From Methanomicrobiales archaeon (GTDB taxonomy: Archaea > Halobacteriota > Methanomicrobia > Methanomicrobiales > Methanospirillaceae): DNA of 64,000 bases. The stretch spans positions 62,001 through 126,000 of the forward strand of contig JALHCK010000005.1 of assembly GCA_022841205.1 (NCBI GenBank), in the 5' to 3' direction. The notes beneath the pieces were generated by a model that ran no database searches, had not been told where the DNA came from, and was given only the letters and a program-made list of their open reading frames with translations. Shown here in pieces: positions 17,117 to 26,579 of this stretch. The stretch's first letter is position 1. Every line of letters starts with the position of its first letter. The position numbers and the translations under genes are program-made.

Positions 17117-18277
17117 ATGAAACTGGTCCATATCGCTGATACGCACCTGGGTCTGTCACAGTTCAACCGGCTCGATCCAGAGTCGGGGATGAATCTTCGC
17201 GAGAAGCAATTATATGACAATTTTTTATCGGCGATTGATCAGATTATCCTTGAGAAGCCCGATGTTCTGGTCCATGCCGGCGATCTCTTTGACCAGGTGA
17301 AGCCCAAGACCCGTGCCTACACAACGGTCCTGGAAGCCCTTGACCGGCTCCATGCTGCAGGGATCCCGTTCGTGGTCATTGCAGGAAACCATAGCATGGT
17401 GAAGACCCGGTATACCACGTCACCGTTCCGGGTGCTTGCATACCATCCGGGTGACTTTACTGCCGCATACTCATTCCGCTATGAACATGTTGAGATCGGG
17501 GATTGCATCTTTCACCTGATACCGAATATGCTCCGTCCCGAAGACTACCGGGCTGAATACGAAAAAGTGCAGCTCTCGGGTCACCACGCCAACGTGCTGG
17601 TGACCCATGGGCTTGCGACATCCATCCGGGACAGGCGGCTTGCAACCGTGGCAGAGCACGAGCTGGACAGCACGATGCTCTCTGACGATTTCGACTTCAT
17701 CGCGCTGGGCCATTACCACCGTCAGGCACGAATTACAGGGAAGGCCTGGTACTCGGGGTCTCTCGAGTACCTGACATATGGCGAGATTTCTGATACCAAG
17801 GGGGGGCTGCTTGTCGATCTCGGACGCTCATCGGAAGGAGACGGCCCTTGTGTACAGCCTCTCGCACTTCCCAGGGCACCCATGGTCGATCTGGGGACGG
17901 TTGCATGTGAAGGGCTACACCCGGCCGATATCTCGCAGGAGATAATCTCGCGGGTGGCAGAGCATGAAGTCCCTCCATTCTCTATGGCCCAGGTAACGCT
18001 CGAATCCCTCTCCCAGGAACACGGAAAGGGACCGGACATGCGTGAACTTGCCGCGATCCGGGAACGGCTGCTCGACCTGAAGATCCGGGTGCGCCATAGC
18101 GAGGCTGGGCAGGTATTCCCGCTCCAGCAGGATGTCCATGCGATCGACTACCTTAAGGAGTTCTCCTCGTTCATCGCTGCGCAGCAACTCGGTGATAAAC
18201 AGAGGGAGTTTGTCGGACAATGCGGGCAGGAAGCTCTCCGCATGGCCATGGACCGGCACCGGGAGGAATCAGGGTGA
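17117..18277 (+). CDS. mre11: DNA double-strand break repair nuclease Mre11
   Basis: Mre11 is the Mn-dependent endo/3'-5' exonuclease of the Mre11-Rad50 complex that starts end resection. The 386-residue protein has all phosphoesterase motifs in order: IADTHLGL, HAGDLFDQVK, IAGNHS, VTHGL and ALGHYHRQ. The open frame reaches 17015, but the ATG at 17117 places the DTH motif at residue 8 as usual. Its stop overlaps the GTG start of rad50 by four bases. First gene of the classic archaeal mre11-rad50-nurA-herA operon. Confidence 0.96.
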   Translation: MKLVHIADTHLGLSQFNRLDPESGMNLREKQLYDNFLSAIDQIILEKPDVLVHAGDLFDQVKPKTRAYTTVLEALDRLHAAGIPFVVIAGNHSMVKTRYTTSPFRVLAYHPGDFTAAYSFRYEHVEIGDCIFHLIPNMLRPEDYRAEYEKVQLSGHHANVLVTHGLATSIRDRRLATVAEHELDSTMLSDDFDFIALGHYHRQARITGKAWYSGSLEYLTYGEISDTKGGLLVDLGRSSEGDGPCVQPLALPRAPMVDLGTVACEGLHPADISQEIISRVAEHEVPPFSMAQVTLESLSQEHGKGPDMRELAAIRERLLDLKIRVRHSEAGQVFPLQQDVHAIDYLKEFSSFIAAQQLGDKQREFVGQCGQEALRMAMDRHREESG

Positions 18278-20712
18278 TTGTGGACCGCCTTGTCATGAAG
18301 AACTTCAAGCGGTTCAGAGACCAGGAGATCCGTTTCAGTGACGGGATTACCGGTATACTAGGCAATAACGGCACCGGGAAGAGCAGCATCGTTGAGGCGA
18401 TCTTCTTTGCCCTGTTCGGCGTACAGGCGACCGGGATATCCTCCGATTATATCGTGTCCTCGTTTGCCGGTCCCAGGGAACGGTGCGAAGTCCGCCTCGA
18501 CTTCAGGGTTGGCGGCGACGACTTCACTGTCCTCCGGACCTTCCGGCGCGGAAAGACTATCCAGCACGAAGCAACCTTTTACCGCGGCCAGAAGCTCCGG
18601 GCAACAGGGGTGACCCAGGTCGAGGCGGAAGTGAAAAGGACGCTCGGAATGGGCCCGGTCGACTTCAGGAACACAGTGTACGCCGCACAAAAAGACCTCC
18701 TCACCCTGATGGAACACACCCCCGGAAAGAGAAAGGAGTGGTTCCTGCGGGCGCTGGGCCTCGACTACCTTAAGAATGAGAGTGACCGGCTCCTGAAAGA
18801 GCAGATCGATGCAAAGGAACTGGGGTTGCAGCTCTCCGAAGGAGAACTCAGGGGCCTGCTCGGGCGGTACGACCCGGAAGAACGGAAAGAACTGGAGTCC
18901 TCCATGGCAACGGGGAAGGGCACTCTCGGGGAACTGGCACGGCAGGCTGAGGGTCATGCGACCAGGAGAGCGCAGGTCATGCATGATCTGCAGGAGTTCC
19001 TGGAAAAAAAGACAGAGCATATGCGCCTTGTGGAGCGGCATACAACCCTTTCCTGGGAAACACAAGCCGCCATGAAGCAGAGAGACTTACTGTCGGCGCA
19101 GATTTCAGCCCTCGCTGGCCTGGAACAGGAGTCACGGAGGCTCGAGGGAGAACTGGCCGGGTATGATGCCAGGCGGCAGCAGCTTACGGAACTGCAGCGA
19201 TTAAAATCGGAATTCGACCGGCTTTCCGCCGAACAGCGGTTCACCGCGCAGGCCTGCGAAACGCTGAAAGAACGCGTTTTCAGGGAGAAATCGAAGATTC
19301 AATCCCTCGATCGCGATGCGGCCCGTCTGGATTCCCTGCGGCGGGAAGTCAGGGATTTCCTGCGTATCGGTCCCGATATCCCCGACACATCACTTGAGCA
19401 GGCTGTTTCCTCCCGGGAGGCTGATATCCTCCATGAGAGCGGCACGATGTCAGCCAGGCTTGCCCAGCTCGTCGATGAACGGAAGAAACTGGTGTCGGAC
19501 TGGACTGCGATTGAAGCTGCCGGTGCGGATGGCGTGTGCCCTCTCTGCCACCAGACACTCGGGTCTCACTACGGGCAGATCAGGGATGAATTCTCTTCGC
19601 GGCTCGAATGGATTGAGCAGGAAGCGCTGCGGGTGTGCAACGAGCAGGAACGGGTAGCAACAGAAAAGGACCTGATCAACCGCCAGAAACCTTCCCTCCA
19701 CGAGATCCGCGGCATCCTGGAGCGAATTAAGACCCGTGCTGCCATAGATGCCGATCTCCGGGATCTCGCCGCTCAGCTGCAGGTGAAAAGTACTGACCAA
19801 ATGACCCTCGAAACACGCGTTCGGGAGCTTTGTTTTGATGAAGCGATTTATGTGAAAACCGGGAGGGAGGTCGCGGAGCTGGAACAGGTCCGGTCCCGTT
19901 TCATCGAGCTCGGGAAGATTATCTCCCACGGTTCGGCAATAAAGGCCCAGCTTGCCGATCTCGATCGCAGTATAGTGCAGAGGCAGAGCGATCTCACAAA
20001 ACTCAGGACCCAGATCGATCAATCCGCGTTCGAACCCGCAACCGGCACCCTGCTCGAACAATCCCTTGCTGAAATCGACTCAGCTCTGCGTGCTGTTGAA
20101 GCGGAGAGTGCCCGGACGACCGAGCGCCTCAGGCATATCGAAGGGCTGATTGCGCGGTGCAGGAAGGACGAAGCCGCCCTCACGGAGCTGCAGCATCAGA
20201 CAGCAGCACTCCGGGATGAGATCGGACTCCTCCGCCTGACCCGCTCGCTGATCGGAGAATACGTCGTGTACCTGATGCAGGTCGTCCGGGGCAGGATCGA
20301 AGGAGAGGTGAGCCGCATACTCAACGAGATCACCGGAGGGCGCTACGACCAGGCGCTTCTCGATGAGGATTTCAACCTCCTCATCCGTGATATCGACAAT
20401 GATTACCCAATCGAGAGGTTCAGTGGCGGAGAACAGGACGATATCGCAGTAGCACTCCGGATTGCCCTCTCACGGTACCTTGCAGAACTCCACCAGGTGC
20501 ATGAGAGCACCCTTCTCATCTTTGATGAAATCTTCGGAAGCCAGGATGAAGAACGGAGAACAAACCTCCTTTCCGCCCTGAGGACACAGGAATCAAGGTT
20601 CCCCCAGATCATTCTCATCTCCCACATTCCGGACATCCAGGGAGAATTCACCACGACCCTCATGGTAGAGATGGGAACCGACCTTTCGAGCAGGGTGCGG
20701 GAGGTGACATGA
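18274..20712 (+). CDS. rad50: DNA double-strand break repair ATPase Rad50
   Basis: An 812-residue SMC-like ATPase that clamps DNA and controls Mre11. The N-terminal Walker A is GNNGTGKSS, the long middle is coiled coil, and the zinc hook CPLC sits near residues 422-425. The C-terminal half has the ABC signature FSGGEQDDIAVALR and Walker B LLIFDEIFGSQDEE. The start is the GTG at 18274 overlapping the mre11 stop (GTGA); the longer frame from 18220 lies inside mre11. The stop overlaps nurA (ATGA), so the complex and resection partners are translated together. Confidence 0.96.
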   Translation: MIVDRLVMKNFKRFRDQEIRFSDGITGILGNNGTGKSSIVEAIFFALFGVQATGISSDYIVSSFAGPRERCEVRLDFRVGGDDFTVLRTFRRGKTIQHEATFYRGQKLRATGVTQVEAEVKRTLGMGPVDFRNTVYAAQKDLLTLMEHTPGKRKEWFLRALGLDYLKNESDRLLKEQIDAKELGLQLSEGELRGLLGRYDPEERKELESSMATGKGTLGELARQAEGHATRRAQVMHDLQEFLEKKTEHMRLVERHTTLSWETQAAMKQRDLLSAQISALAGLEQESRRLEGELAGYDARRQQLTELQRLKSEFDRLSAEQRFTAQACETLKERVFREKSKIQSLDRDAARLDSLRREVRDFLRIGPDIPDTSLEQAVSSREADILHESGTMSARLAQLVDERKKLVSDWTAIEAAGADGVCPLCHQTLGSHYGQIRDEFSSRLEWIEQEALRVCNEQERVATEKDLINRQKPSLHEIRGILERIKTRAAIDADLRDLAAQLQVKSTDQMTLETRVRELCFDEAIYVKTGREVAELEQVRSRFIELGKIISHGSAIKAQLADLDRSIVQRQSDLTKLRTQIDQSAFEPATGTLLEQSLAEIDSALRAVEAESARTTERLRHIEGLIARCRKDEAALTELQHQTAALRDEIGLLRLTRSLIGEYVVYLMQVVRGRIEGEVSRILNEITGGRYDQALLDEDFNLLIRDIDNDYPIERFSGGEQDDIAVALRIALSRYLAELHQVHESTLLIFDEIFGSQDEERRTNLLSALRTQESRFPQIILISHIPDIQGEFTTTLMVEMGTDLSSRVREVT

Positions 20713-21737
20713 CGGTCCGCGATCCAAAGTATGAGCGATCCGCAGGGTCTGCGGCAGAACGCATCCGTGCCACTGTACCGGGTGATCTCCCCGAAAAATT
20801 CCGGGCATATACGAACCTGTCTCCGGAAGATTTCTGTAGCTGCTCACCAGTCCCCTGCGGAGAAGTCTGTGCGGTCGATGGAAGCAACGCCCTGCTCCTG
20901 GAGTCAGGGAGCATGGCAATTGCGATATTCCGTGCAGCACAGAGTACCTTTAGAAACCTGGAGAGGACGAGGAGATCGATTTCGCCCATGCAGGTCGCGG
21001 TTATCGGCCCGGAGAAAGAGAACGAAGATTTCCAGGGATTGTATGAGGAATGTTTCGGCCAGGCCCCGGGAACCCCGCTTGGAAACGAGGACCGTTCACG
21101 CGCAGCAGGGATCCTGCGGGACACCCTGGAATACTGGGTCACCGGCCAGATGGCATCCACACTCGTTCCCGGCTCCCTCCTCCTTCGCGACGGGCCGCTC
21201 AGGGTCTCCCATGCCAGTCATGACCCGGTCCTCTCCCGGATCGAACAGTTGTGCAGGGCGCGGAAAATCGATCTTGCCGGGGTGAGCAAGCGGACTTCAG
21301 CCACCTGGGGCGGGGGATACCCCCTCCTCCCTGCGGTCAGCGGACTTGCAGGATCGTTTGGGATACACCCTCCCTGGTGGATCCGTATCGACCCGGCATT
21401 CCTCGACCATGTCCCGTTCTCCCAGTGGCGCCACGGACAGACATACGTCGCCTGCCTGCACTCCCATGCGAAATCCCCGCTGAAGATAGAACTTTCACTG
21501 GATCTTCCACCGAATGCCGACGATATCATGAACCGCCTCGCAGCCTGTTCCGGCGACGGGAGGATCCCCGGGTATCCCTACCCCCTCTTTGATGCCCATA
21601 GGACCGTGGTGTTGAGCGAGGAGATCGTTGAAGATGCACGATCGGACATGATGCGCCGCATCGCAGCAACCGGTCTCGGGCGACAGACCTTTGAGATCCT
21701 GTTTGGAGATTACCATGATGAATTTGCGCGATATTGA
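20709..21737 (+). CDS. nurA: DNA end-resection nuclease NurA
   Basis: NurA is a 5'-3' exonuclease that works with the HerA translocase in homologous recombination. The 342-residue protein has the NurA start motif EVCAVDGSNALL with the metal-binding aspartate, a second conserved acidic region around LLLRDGPLR and a C-terminal Asp/His segment (PYPLFDAHRTVVL). Its ATG overlaps the rad50 stop by four bases, and its 3' end overlaps herA by 23 bp. Context makes the call firm even though NurA sequences are poorly conserved. Confidence 0.9.
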   Translation: MTVRDPKYERSAGSAAERIRATVPGDLPEKFRAYTNLSPEDFCSCSPVPCGEVCAVDGSNALLLESGSMAIAIFRAAQSTFRNLERTRRSISPMQVAVIGPEKENEDFQGLYEECFGQAPGTPLGNEDRSRAAGILRDTLEYWVTGQMASTLVPGSLLLRDGPLRVSHASHDPVLSRIEQLCRARKIDLAGVSKRTSATWGGGYPLLPAVSGLAGSFGIHPPWWIRIDPAFLDHVPFSQWRHGQTYVACLHSHAKSPLKIELSLDLPPNADDIMNRLAACSGDGRIPGYPYPLFDAHRTVVLSEEIVEDARSDMMRRIAATGLGRQTFEILFGDYHDEFARY

Positions 21738-23337
21738 CCGAAACGACCCTTCAAAATACCGCCTGATCGGGCGATCGGTCCTTTCTTACCGCTTTATTGC
21801 ACCATACGATGCAACACTCTATATCGGGGAGATCAAGAAGATCACGGATGCCGGCAAGGGCGTGATATTCTTTGCAAAGGTAACCGACCTCACCCATGAC
21901 AGCAATTTCGCCGATGCGCACTGGGACACCAGGGTCTACGCAGAGGAGTTTTACGGGCTCGGGGAAGATGTGTTCCTCTCGGTCGACGCCATACCCCTCG
22001 GTTTCGTGGATAATGCAACCGGCAAATTCCACAAACCCCGGACGATCCCATCGAAATTCTCCTCCGTGGAGGACCCCGATACCGGGGACTTCCGGTTCCT
22101 GACCGAGCTGATGGGCGAGATTGAAGTCGGCCTCATGCGGAGTGGACAGGACGTTATCCGGGACGTTTCCGTCCGGATTCCTTCCCGGGTGCTGCCCCAG
22201 CACATGGGTGTCTTTGCGACAACCGGCATGGGCAAGAGCAACTTCATGAAGACCTTTTGCGCTTCCTGCATGAGAGAGCGGAAGTTCGGCCTCCTGATCG
22301 TGGACCCGCACGGAGAGTATGTAAGCGGGGGGAGATCATCGATCGGTGAGCCGACAAAAGGGCTCATACATTACACAGCAGGGAAAATGGGGCTTGCCGT
22401 CTTTACCATCCGCCCCGAGGGTGACCGGAAAAAATATGCGATGAACCGGCTCTCGATTGAGTACGACGATTTCAGGATAAGCGACCTCTCCATACTCTAC
22501 GATCTCTCGGCAGCCCAGCAGGAGATCGTGGAAGCCTTCTCCGGTGTGAAAGGAAGTCTTGCAATAGGATTCTTCAGGGCTGTGGATCCCGAGATCTTTC
22601 CTATCAGGGATCCCGGAGCGGAGGGGATAGACGAAGGGAGCCTTGCCTGGAAGATCCGGAACTCCATGAGCGGACCGGTCAGGGTGATCAAGAGCCATAT
22701 CGAGAATATCGTGAACGGCAACCGGGCGTTTTTCAGGGCACAGGGCTCATCCATCCCCGAAATCATCACAAACCTCCATGACAACCGGGTTGTCCTGATC
22801 GATATCCCTGACATGAGCGAACGAAGCGAGCTCTTCGTTCTCTCGATCATAACCCGCACTATCATGGAACGACACCGATCTGAAGCACGCGGATTCGGAA
22901 TCGATGAACGGCAGGACTCCACGCACCAGGTGCTGATAACCATAGAAGAAGCCCAGCGGGTGCTTGCCAGCGGCGGGTCGACCACCCAGGTGTTCAGGGA
23001 ATGCGCTATGGAGGGGCGAAAATTCGGGGTCGGGCTCTGCGTGATAACCCAGCAGCCCAAGAATATCGACCCCAAGGTTCTTGCCCAGATCAATACTTTC
23101 GTGGTAATGGGACTTGGCGACCGGGGGGATCGCGATACCATAATGGGAAGTGCAAAACAGGATCTCTCGAAGATGGAGATAGAGATCCAGACCCTGGACC
23201 GGGGTGAGGCGATCATCAGCACCATCGGAATCCCGTTTCCGGTGAGCACCAGGATTCACAAGTTCGAACACTATATAGATGCCCTGAACCGGGAGACGGG
23301 GCATTCCCTCTCCGATGATCTGGAGAAGGGATTTTAA
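21715..23337 (+). CDS. herA: Bidirectional DNA helicase/translocase HerA
   Basis: HerA is a hexameric FtsK/VirB4-like ATPase that, with NurA, resects DNA ends. The 540-residue protein has an N-terminal HAS barrel (about residues 10-120), Walker A TTGMGKSNFMK with the lysine near residue 174, VDPHGEY, and a Walker B/sensor region VLITIEEAQRVL followed by GLCVITQQPKNIDP. I chose the ATG pair at 21715, at the nurA 3' end, over the 21691 ATG; the next codon is also ATG. It closes the four-gene repair operon. Confidence 0.93.
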   Translation: MMNLRDIDRNDPSKYRLIGRSVLSYRFIAPYDATLYIGEIKKITDAGKGVIFFAKVTDLTHDSNFADAHWDTRVYAEEFYGLGEDVFLSVDAIPLGFVDNATGKFHKPRTIPSKFSSVEDPDTGDFRFLTELMGEIEVGLMRSGQDVIRDVSVRIPSRVLPQHMGVFATTGMGKSNFMKTFCASCMRERKFGLLIVDPHGEYVSGGRSSIGEPTKGLIHYTAGKMGLAVFTIRPEGDRKKYAMNRLSIEYDDFRISDLSILYDLSAAQQEIVEAFSGVKGSLAIGFFRAVDPEIFPIRDPGAEGIDEGSLAWKIRNSMSGPVRVIKSHIENIVNGNRAFFRAQGSSIPEIITNLHDNRVVLIDIPDMSERSELFVLSIITRTIMERHRSEARGFGIDERQDSTHQVLITIEEAQRVLASGGSTTQVFRECAMEGRKFGVGLCVITQQPKNIDPKVLAQINTFVVMGLGDRGDRDTIMGSAKQDLSKMEIEIQTLDRGEAIISTIGIPFPVSTRIHKFEHYIDALNRETGHSLSDDLEKGF

Positions 23338-23412
23338 CGAGGAGAGTGCTCCCATTTTCCACCGGGCGATCAGTTATTGTATAGTGACCTGCACTATTAG
23401 TATGGTGATATT

Positions 23413-23592
23413 GTGTCTAAACGGGCTGTAGACGCAGTTTTTGAGGGTTTGTTCATTCTCACGGACCTGCGGGCCATGCTCCGCGAGACCGCTCCGCACC
23501 ATGCCCTTTCCAGGAACCAGCGCGAGCAGGTCCGGGATCTCCTTGCCCGCCTGGAAGGAGATATCTCAGTCATCCGGGAGGATTTGGGCTGA
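23413..23592 (+). CDS. Small protein (59 aa) translationally coupled to pscS
   Basis: A GTG-initiated frame encodes 59 residues beginning VSKRAVDAVFEGLFILTD and rich in Arg, Glu and Leu, predicted mostly helical (ALSRNQREQVRDLLARLEGD). Its TGA shares bases with the ATG of pscS (TGATG), so the two are very likely co-translated. A GGTGAT sequence just upstream may act as ribosome-binding site, and a TATA-like TTGTATAG lies near 23373-23380. No known family is recognised. It could be a subunit or regulator of Cys-tRNA formation. Coding is inferred from the overlap, codon pattern and helix periodicity. Confidence 0.6.
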   Translation: MSKRAVDAVFEGLFILTDLRAMLRETAPHHALSRNQREQVRDLLARLEGDISVIREDLG

Positions 23593-24773
23593 TGAAGTGC
23601 ACCGGGGAATTTGATGTCCGTGATATCGATGAGTGCTGTATCAACATCGATCCTATCCAGGTAGGCGGCCGCCTGACTGCCGATGCCATGAAAGCGGTCA
23701 TCGCATATGGAGACGGTTACTCGGTCTGCGACCAGTGCCGGAAACCCTTTCGGCTCGATTACATCAGGACGCCACCCCTCGACCAGTTCCACCGGGATCT
23801 GGCGGCATTTGTCAACATGGATGTTGCCCGCGTGGTGCCCGGAGCCCGTCGGGGATTCCAGGCTGTGGCCGACACCTACATCGGGAAGGGCGACCCGGTG
23901 ATGATCACCGCCCTCTCCCACTATACCGAAGTGCTTGCAATCGAAGGCAGGGGCGGGGTGATCCGCGAGATCCCAAAAAACGGGGAGAACATCATCACCG
24001 CAGACGCCGCTGCAGGTACGATCGAGCAGGTTGTCAGGGAGTTCGGGCGACCCCCGGTGCTTCTCTTCCTCGATCACTACGACTACCAGTACGGCAACTG
24101 CCACCCTGTCAGCGATATCGCAAAGATTGCCCGCCAGTATGATATCCCTGTGCTCTACAACGGAGCCTACACCGTGGGAATCATGCAGGTGGACGGGAAA
24201 GGGCTTGGGGTCGATTTTGTGGTCGGCTCCGGTCACAAGAGCATGGCGGCCCCTGCCCCTTCAGGGATGCTTGCGACAACCTCGGAGAGGGCGGGCGAAG
24301 TCTTCAGGACCACCGGGATCAGGACCGATGTGACCGGGCGAACCTTCGGGATCAAGGAAGTGGGGATGATGGGGTGCACACTGATGGGAGTGACCCTTAT
24401 GGGTATGCTGGCCTCGTTTCCGCATGTCCGGGAACGGGTGAAGCGCTGGGACCAGGAGCTTGAGAATGGTAACCTGGTGGTGGAGACCCTGAGATCCATT
24501 GACGGAACGGTCATTAAGAGCGAGTATCCCCGGAAGCATACACTGACAAGGGTGGATACCATCAACTCCTTTGACCGGGTGGCAAAGACCCACAAAAAAC
24601 GGGGATACTTCTTTTCAAGCGCCCTGAAAGAGCGGGGTATCGCCGGGATCATCCCCGGCGCGACCAAGGTCTGGAAGTTCAATACTTATGGCATGAACCG
24701 GATCCAGGCCGAATACCTGGCAGCGACATTCAAGGAGATTGCGGAAGAAAACGATCTCGTGGTGAGCCGCTAG
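23592..24773 (+). CDS. pscS: O-phospho-L-seryl-tRNA:Cys-tRNA synthase (SepCysS)
   Basis: SepCysS is a PLP enzyme that converts Sep-tRNA(Cys) to Cys-tRNA(Cys), the indirect cysteine route of methanogens. The 393-residue protein has the PLP lysine in GSGHKSMAA (near K216), the cofactor-site aspartate/histidine stretch LFLDHYDYQYGN, and the conserved cysteines in DECCINIDPIQ and VCDQCRKPF that carry sulfur. The start overlaps the preceding 59-codon ORF. Its stop overlaps that of the convergent glutaminase-like gene by four bases. Firm family assignment. Confidence 0.95.
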   Translation: MKCTGEFDVRDIDECCINIDPIQVGGRLTADAMKAVIAYGDGYSVCDQCRKPFRLDYIRTPPLDQFHRDLAAFVNMDVARVVPGARRGFQAVADTYIGKGDPVMITALSHYTEVLAIEGRGGVIREIPKNGENIITADAAAGTIEQVVREFGRPPVLLFLDHYDYQYGNCHPVSDIAKIARQYDIPVLYNGAYTVGIMQVDGKGLGVDFVVGSGHKSMAAPAPSGMLATTSERAGEVFRTTGIRTDVTGRTFGIKEVGMMGCTLMGVTLMGMLASFPHVRERVKRWDQELENGNLVVETLRSIDGTVIKSEYPRKHTLTRVDTINSFDRVAKTHKKRGYFFSSALKERGIAGIIPGATKVWKFNTYGMNRIQAEYLAATFKEIAEENDLVVSR

Positions 24774-25339
24774 CGGGACGGCCGGCAGTATCCGGTGAGG
24801 AACCGGGCTACCACCCACTCGTTCCCGACTTCTGGGTGGAACATGACGCCGTAGACCGGCCGGTCGGGATCGCGGAACATCTGGATGCAGCGTTCCGATT
24901 CGGCCAGTGCAATGTACCCTGGCGGCAGTGTACAGGCGTTGTCATGGAGTTCATACGCCTCAAACATCCGGATTCCGGGGATCAACTGGTCGGATGCCGT
25001 CACCCGGACCCCGGTCATGCCGATACCTGGACAGGAGATGATGGTCCCCCCTGCAAGGAAGGTCAGGATCTCCATCCCGGCACAGATGCCAAGCACCGGG
25101 AGACCGCTCCCGGGCACCCAGGAGAACAATGACGGATCGTCCATAAACCCGTTGTCCATGATCGGTGTCCCGCAGAGGATTATCCCCTTGCAGTCACGGG
25201 CAGCAGATCCCGGAGATCGGGTGAAATGCACGATGCGGCATCGCTCTCCAACAGATTCGACGATTCGTGCAATGGGAAGCACGAACTCTTCACGTGCAAG
25301 CGAACCGTCACGATAGCAGAGATCTACGAGCAGGATCAT
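24770..25339 (-). CDS. Class I glutamine amidotransferase-like protein
   Basis: A 189-residue glutaminase-fold protein with nucleophile cysteine in VLGICAGMEIL and the His-Glu pair in MFHPEVGNEW, so the catalytic triad is complete. It resembles the GATase subunit of archaeal GMP synthase (GuaA-A), but the oxyanion strand reads ILCGTPIMDNGF instead of the usual SGGP form, and C-A-G replaces C-x-G-H at the nucleophile. Its start overlaps the stop of the dph6-like gene by four bases (ATGA), so the partner is probably the Dph6 ATP-pyrophosphatase rather than the GMP synthase ATPase. Possible role: ammonia supply for diphthamide formation. Confidence 0.75.
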   Translation of the reverse strand: MILLVDLCYRDGSLAREEFVLPIARIVESVGERCRIVHFTRSPGSAARDCKGIILCGTPIMDNGFMDDPSLFSWVPGSGLPVLGICAGMEILTFLAGGTIISCPGIGMTGVRVTASDQLIPGIRMFEAYELHDNACTLPPGYIALAESERCIQMFRDPDRPVYGVMFHPEVGNEWVVARFLTGYCRPSR

Positions 25340-26016
25340 TTATCCACCAGCCGTGCCCCGGTAATCCGGAAGAGGCCCCGGAAGTTATGGTAGGTTGCTT
25401 CAGCAGCAACAATCTCAATCCGCTTCCTGAAGAACGGGGCGTCAGCAACGAAGGTCTCGTACTCCCCTCCTTCACCGGTCAGCGTGATGCGGTATTTCCG
25501 CGCATACTCCTTCAGCTCGGCCAGGGCACGGGCATCGATCCGGCGCCCAAGCCATGCGGCATCGAAAGGGGCGGAGAAGACTCCGGATATCAGGACTTCG
25601 TACCCCTGGTAGATCAGGGCCTGCATATAGTCTTCCTGCGAGGTGTACCAGAGCGGATTTAAGCACCAGAGCGACCGTTCACGGCATAGGCGCTGGATCC
25701 GGCTCGCCTGGTACACAGAGAGGATAGCACCGGTCACCACTCCCTCGATGCCATGGCACTCGGCAGCAATATCAAGCGCTCTTCCCAAATCGACAAGTTC
25801 TTCCTCTTTTATTCCTGCACTCTCCGTTTCCACCAGCGGGAGGTCCGCCGCTTCGGCCTGGAGGCGGACCAGGCAGACATTTGGTGTGTGGAAGAGGTAG
25901 CTCTCCTCATTTTCTGCATGGACGGTGATCAGGCAGGCAACTTCTTCCCGCTCTTTTGCCATGCCGCAGGAATAGATCGAGTCCTTTCCACCCGAGCAGA
26001 GCACCCCGAGTCTCAT
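25336..26016 (-). CDS. Diphthine--ammonia ligase (Dph6-like ATP-pyrophosphatase)
   Basis: Dph6 makes the last amide of diphthamide on elongation factor 2. The 226-residue protein has the PP-loop CSGGKDSIYS, and the family signature LTGEGGEYETFV followed by DAPFF near the C-terminus, both typical of the MJ0570/Dph6 group. The ATG at 26016 opens with the P-loop strand (MRLGVLCSGGKDS). It is followed immediately, with a four-base overlap, by a glutaminase-like gene, which is unusual because characterised Dph6 uses free ammonium. It is divergent from the PEBP gene. Confidence 0.88.
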   Translation of the reverse strand: MRLGVLCSGGKDSIYSCGMAKEREEVACLITVHAENEESYLFHTPNVCLVRLQAEAADLPLVETESAGIKEEELVDLGRALDIAAECHGIEGVVTGAILSVYQASRIQRLCRERSLWCLNPLWYTSQEDYMQALIYQGYEVLISGVFSAPFDAAWLGRRIDARALAELKEYARKYRITLTGEGGEYETFVADAPFFRKRIEIVAAEATYHNFRGLFRITGARLVDK

Positions 26017-26114
26017 GGGAGTGGGGTTGGGTTTTATGTGGCTTGAAACTGTCCGCGTGGTCGGAAGGTTTTATGAGCGCTGCACCCCGTATTCCTCTTG
26101 GAGGTTGTTTGCTG

Positions 26115-26579
26115 ATGAAAAAGATGGAACTCACTTCACCGGCCTTCTCACCCGGAGCACGTATCCCCCCGGAATTCACCTGCACTGGGAAGAACGATTC
26201 GCCCCCCCTTGCGTGGGGGCCGGTGCCGGAAGGTACCGCAAGCCTTGTGCTGCTGTGCGAAGACCCCGATAGCCCGACCGGGCTGTTCATCCACTGGATC
26301 CTTTACAACATCCCGGCTGGCACGACCGCACTTTCCGGGGCTGTTGCCCGTTCCCCGGTGTTTCCTGACGGGAGCACCCACGGCCTGAACGATTTTGGCC
26401 GGATGGAATACGGAGGTCCCTGCCCGCCACCGGGAAAACCCCATCGATACTATTTCCGGTTGTATGCCCTTGATACCCTCCTCCATCTGAGGGCGCCGGT
26501 CACCCGGAAGAGCATCGGGGAGGCCATGGAAGGGCACGCGATCGGGGAAGGAGAGCTGATGGGGACGTTTTCCCGATGA
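26115..26579 (+). CDS. YbhB/YbcL family (PEBP) protein
   Basis: A 154-residue phosphatidylethanolamine-binding-protein fold. It shows ELTSPAFSPGARIPPEFTCTGKNDSPPL, CEDPDSPTG, the HWILYNIPA strand and the GPCPPPGKPHRYYFRLYAL signature (given in parts). Prokaryotic members are cytoplasmic with unknown ligands. The ATG at 26115 follows GGAGG at 26100-26104; an earlier in-frame ATG lies in the divergent promoter of dph6. The stop overlaps msrA (ATGA), so it is coupled to methionine-sulfoxide repair. Confidence 0.9.
   Translation: MKKMELTSPAFSPGARIPPEFTCTGKNDSPPLAWGPVPEGTASLVLLCEDPDSPTGLFIHWILYNIPAGTTALSGAVARSPVFPDGSTHGLNDFGRMEYGGPCPPPGKPHRYYFRLYALDTLLHLRAPVTRKSIGEAMEGHAIGEGELMGTFSR

Noticed and set aside
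23397..24236. 279-codon reverse-strand frame over the pscS region
   Set aside because: It is antisense to the clear pscS gene and to the small ORF, and shows no domain.
24770..25339. GMP synthase glutaminase subunit (GuaA-A)
   Set aside because: Key segments differ and the adjacent partner is Dph6-like, so the GMP synthase name is not used.
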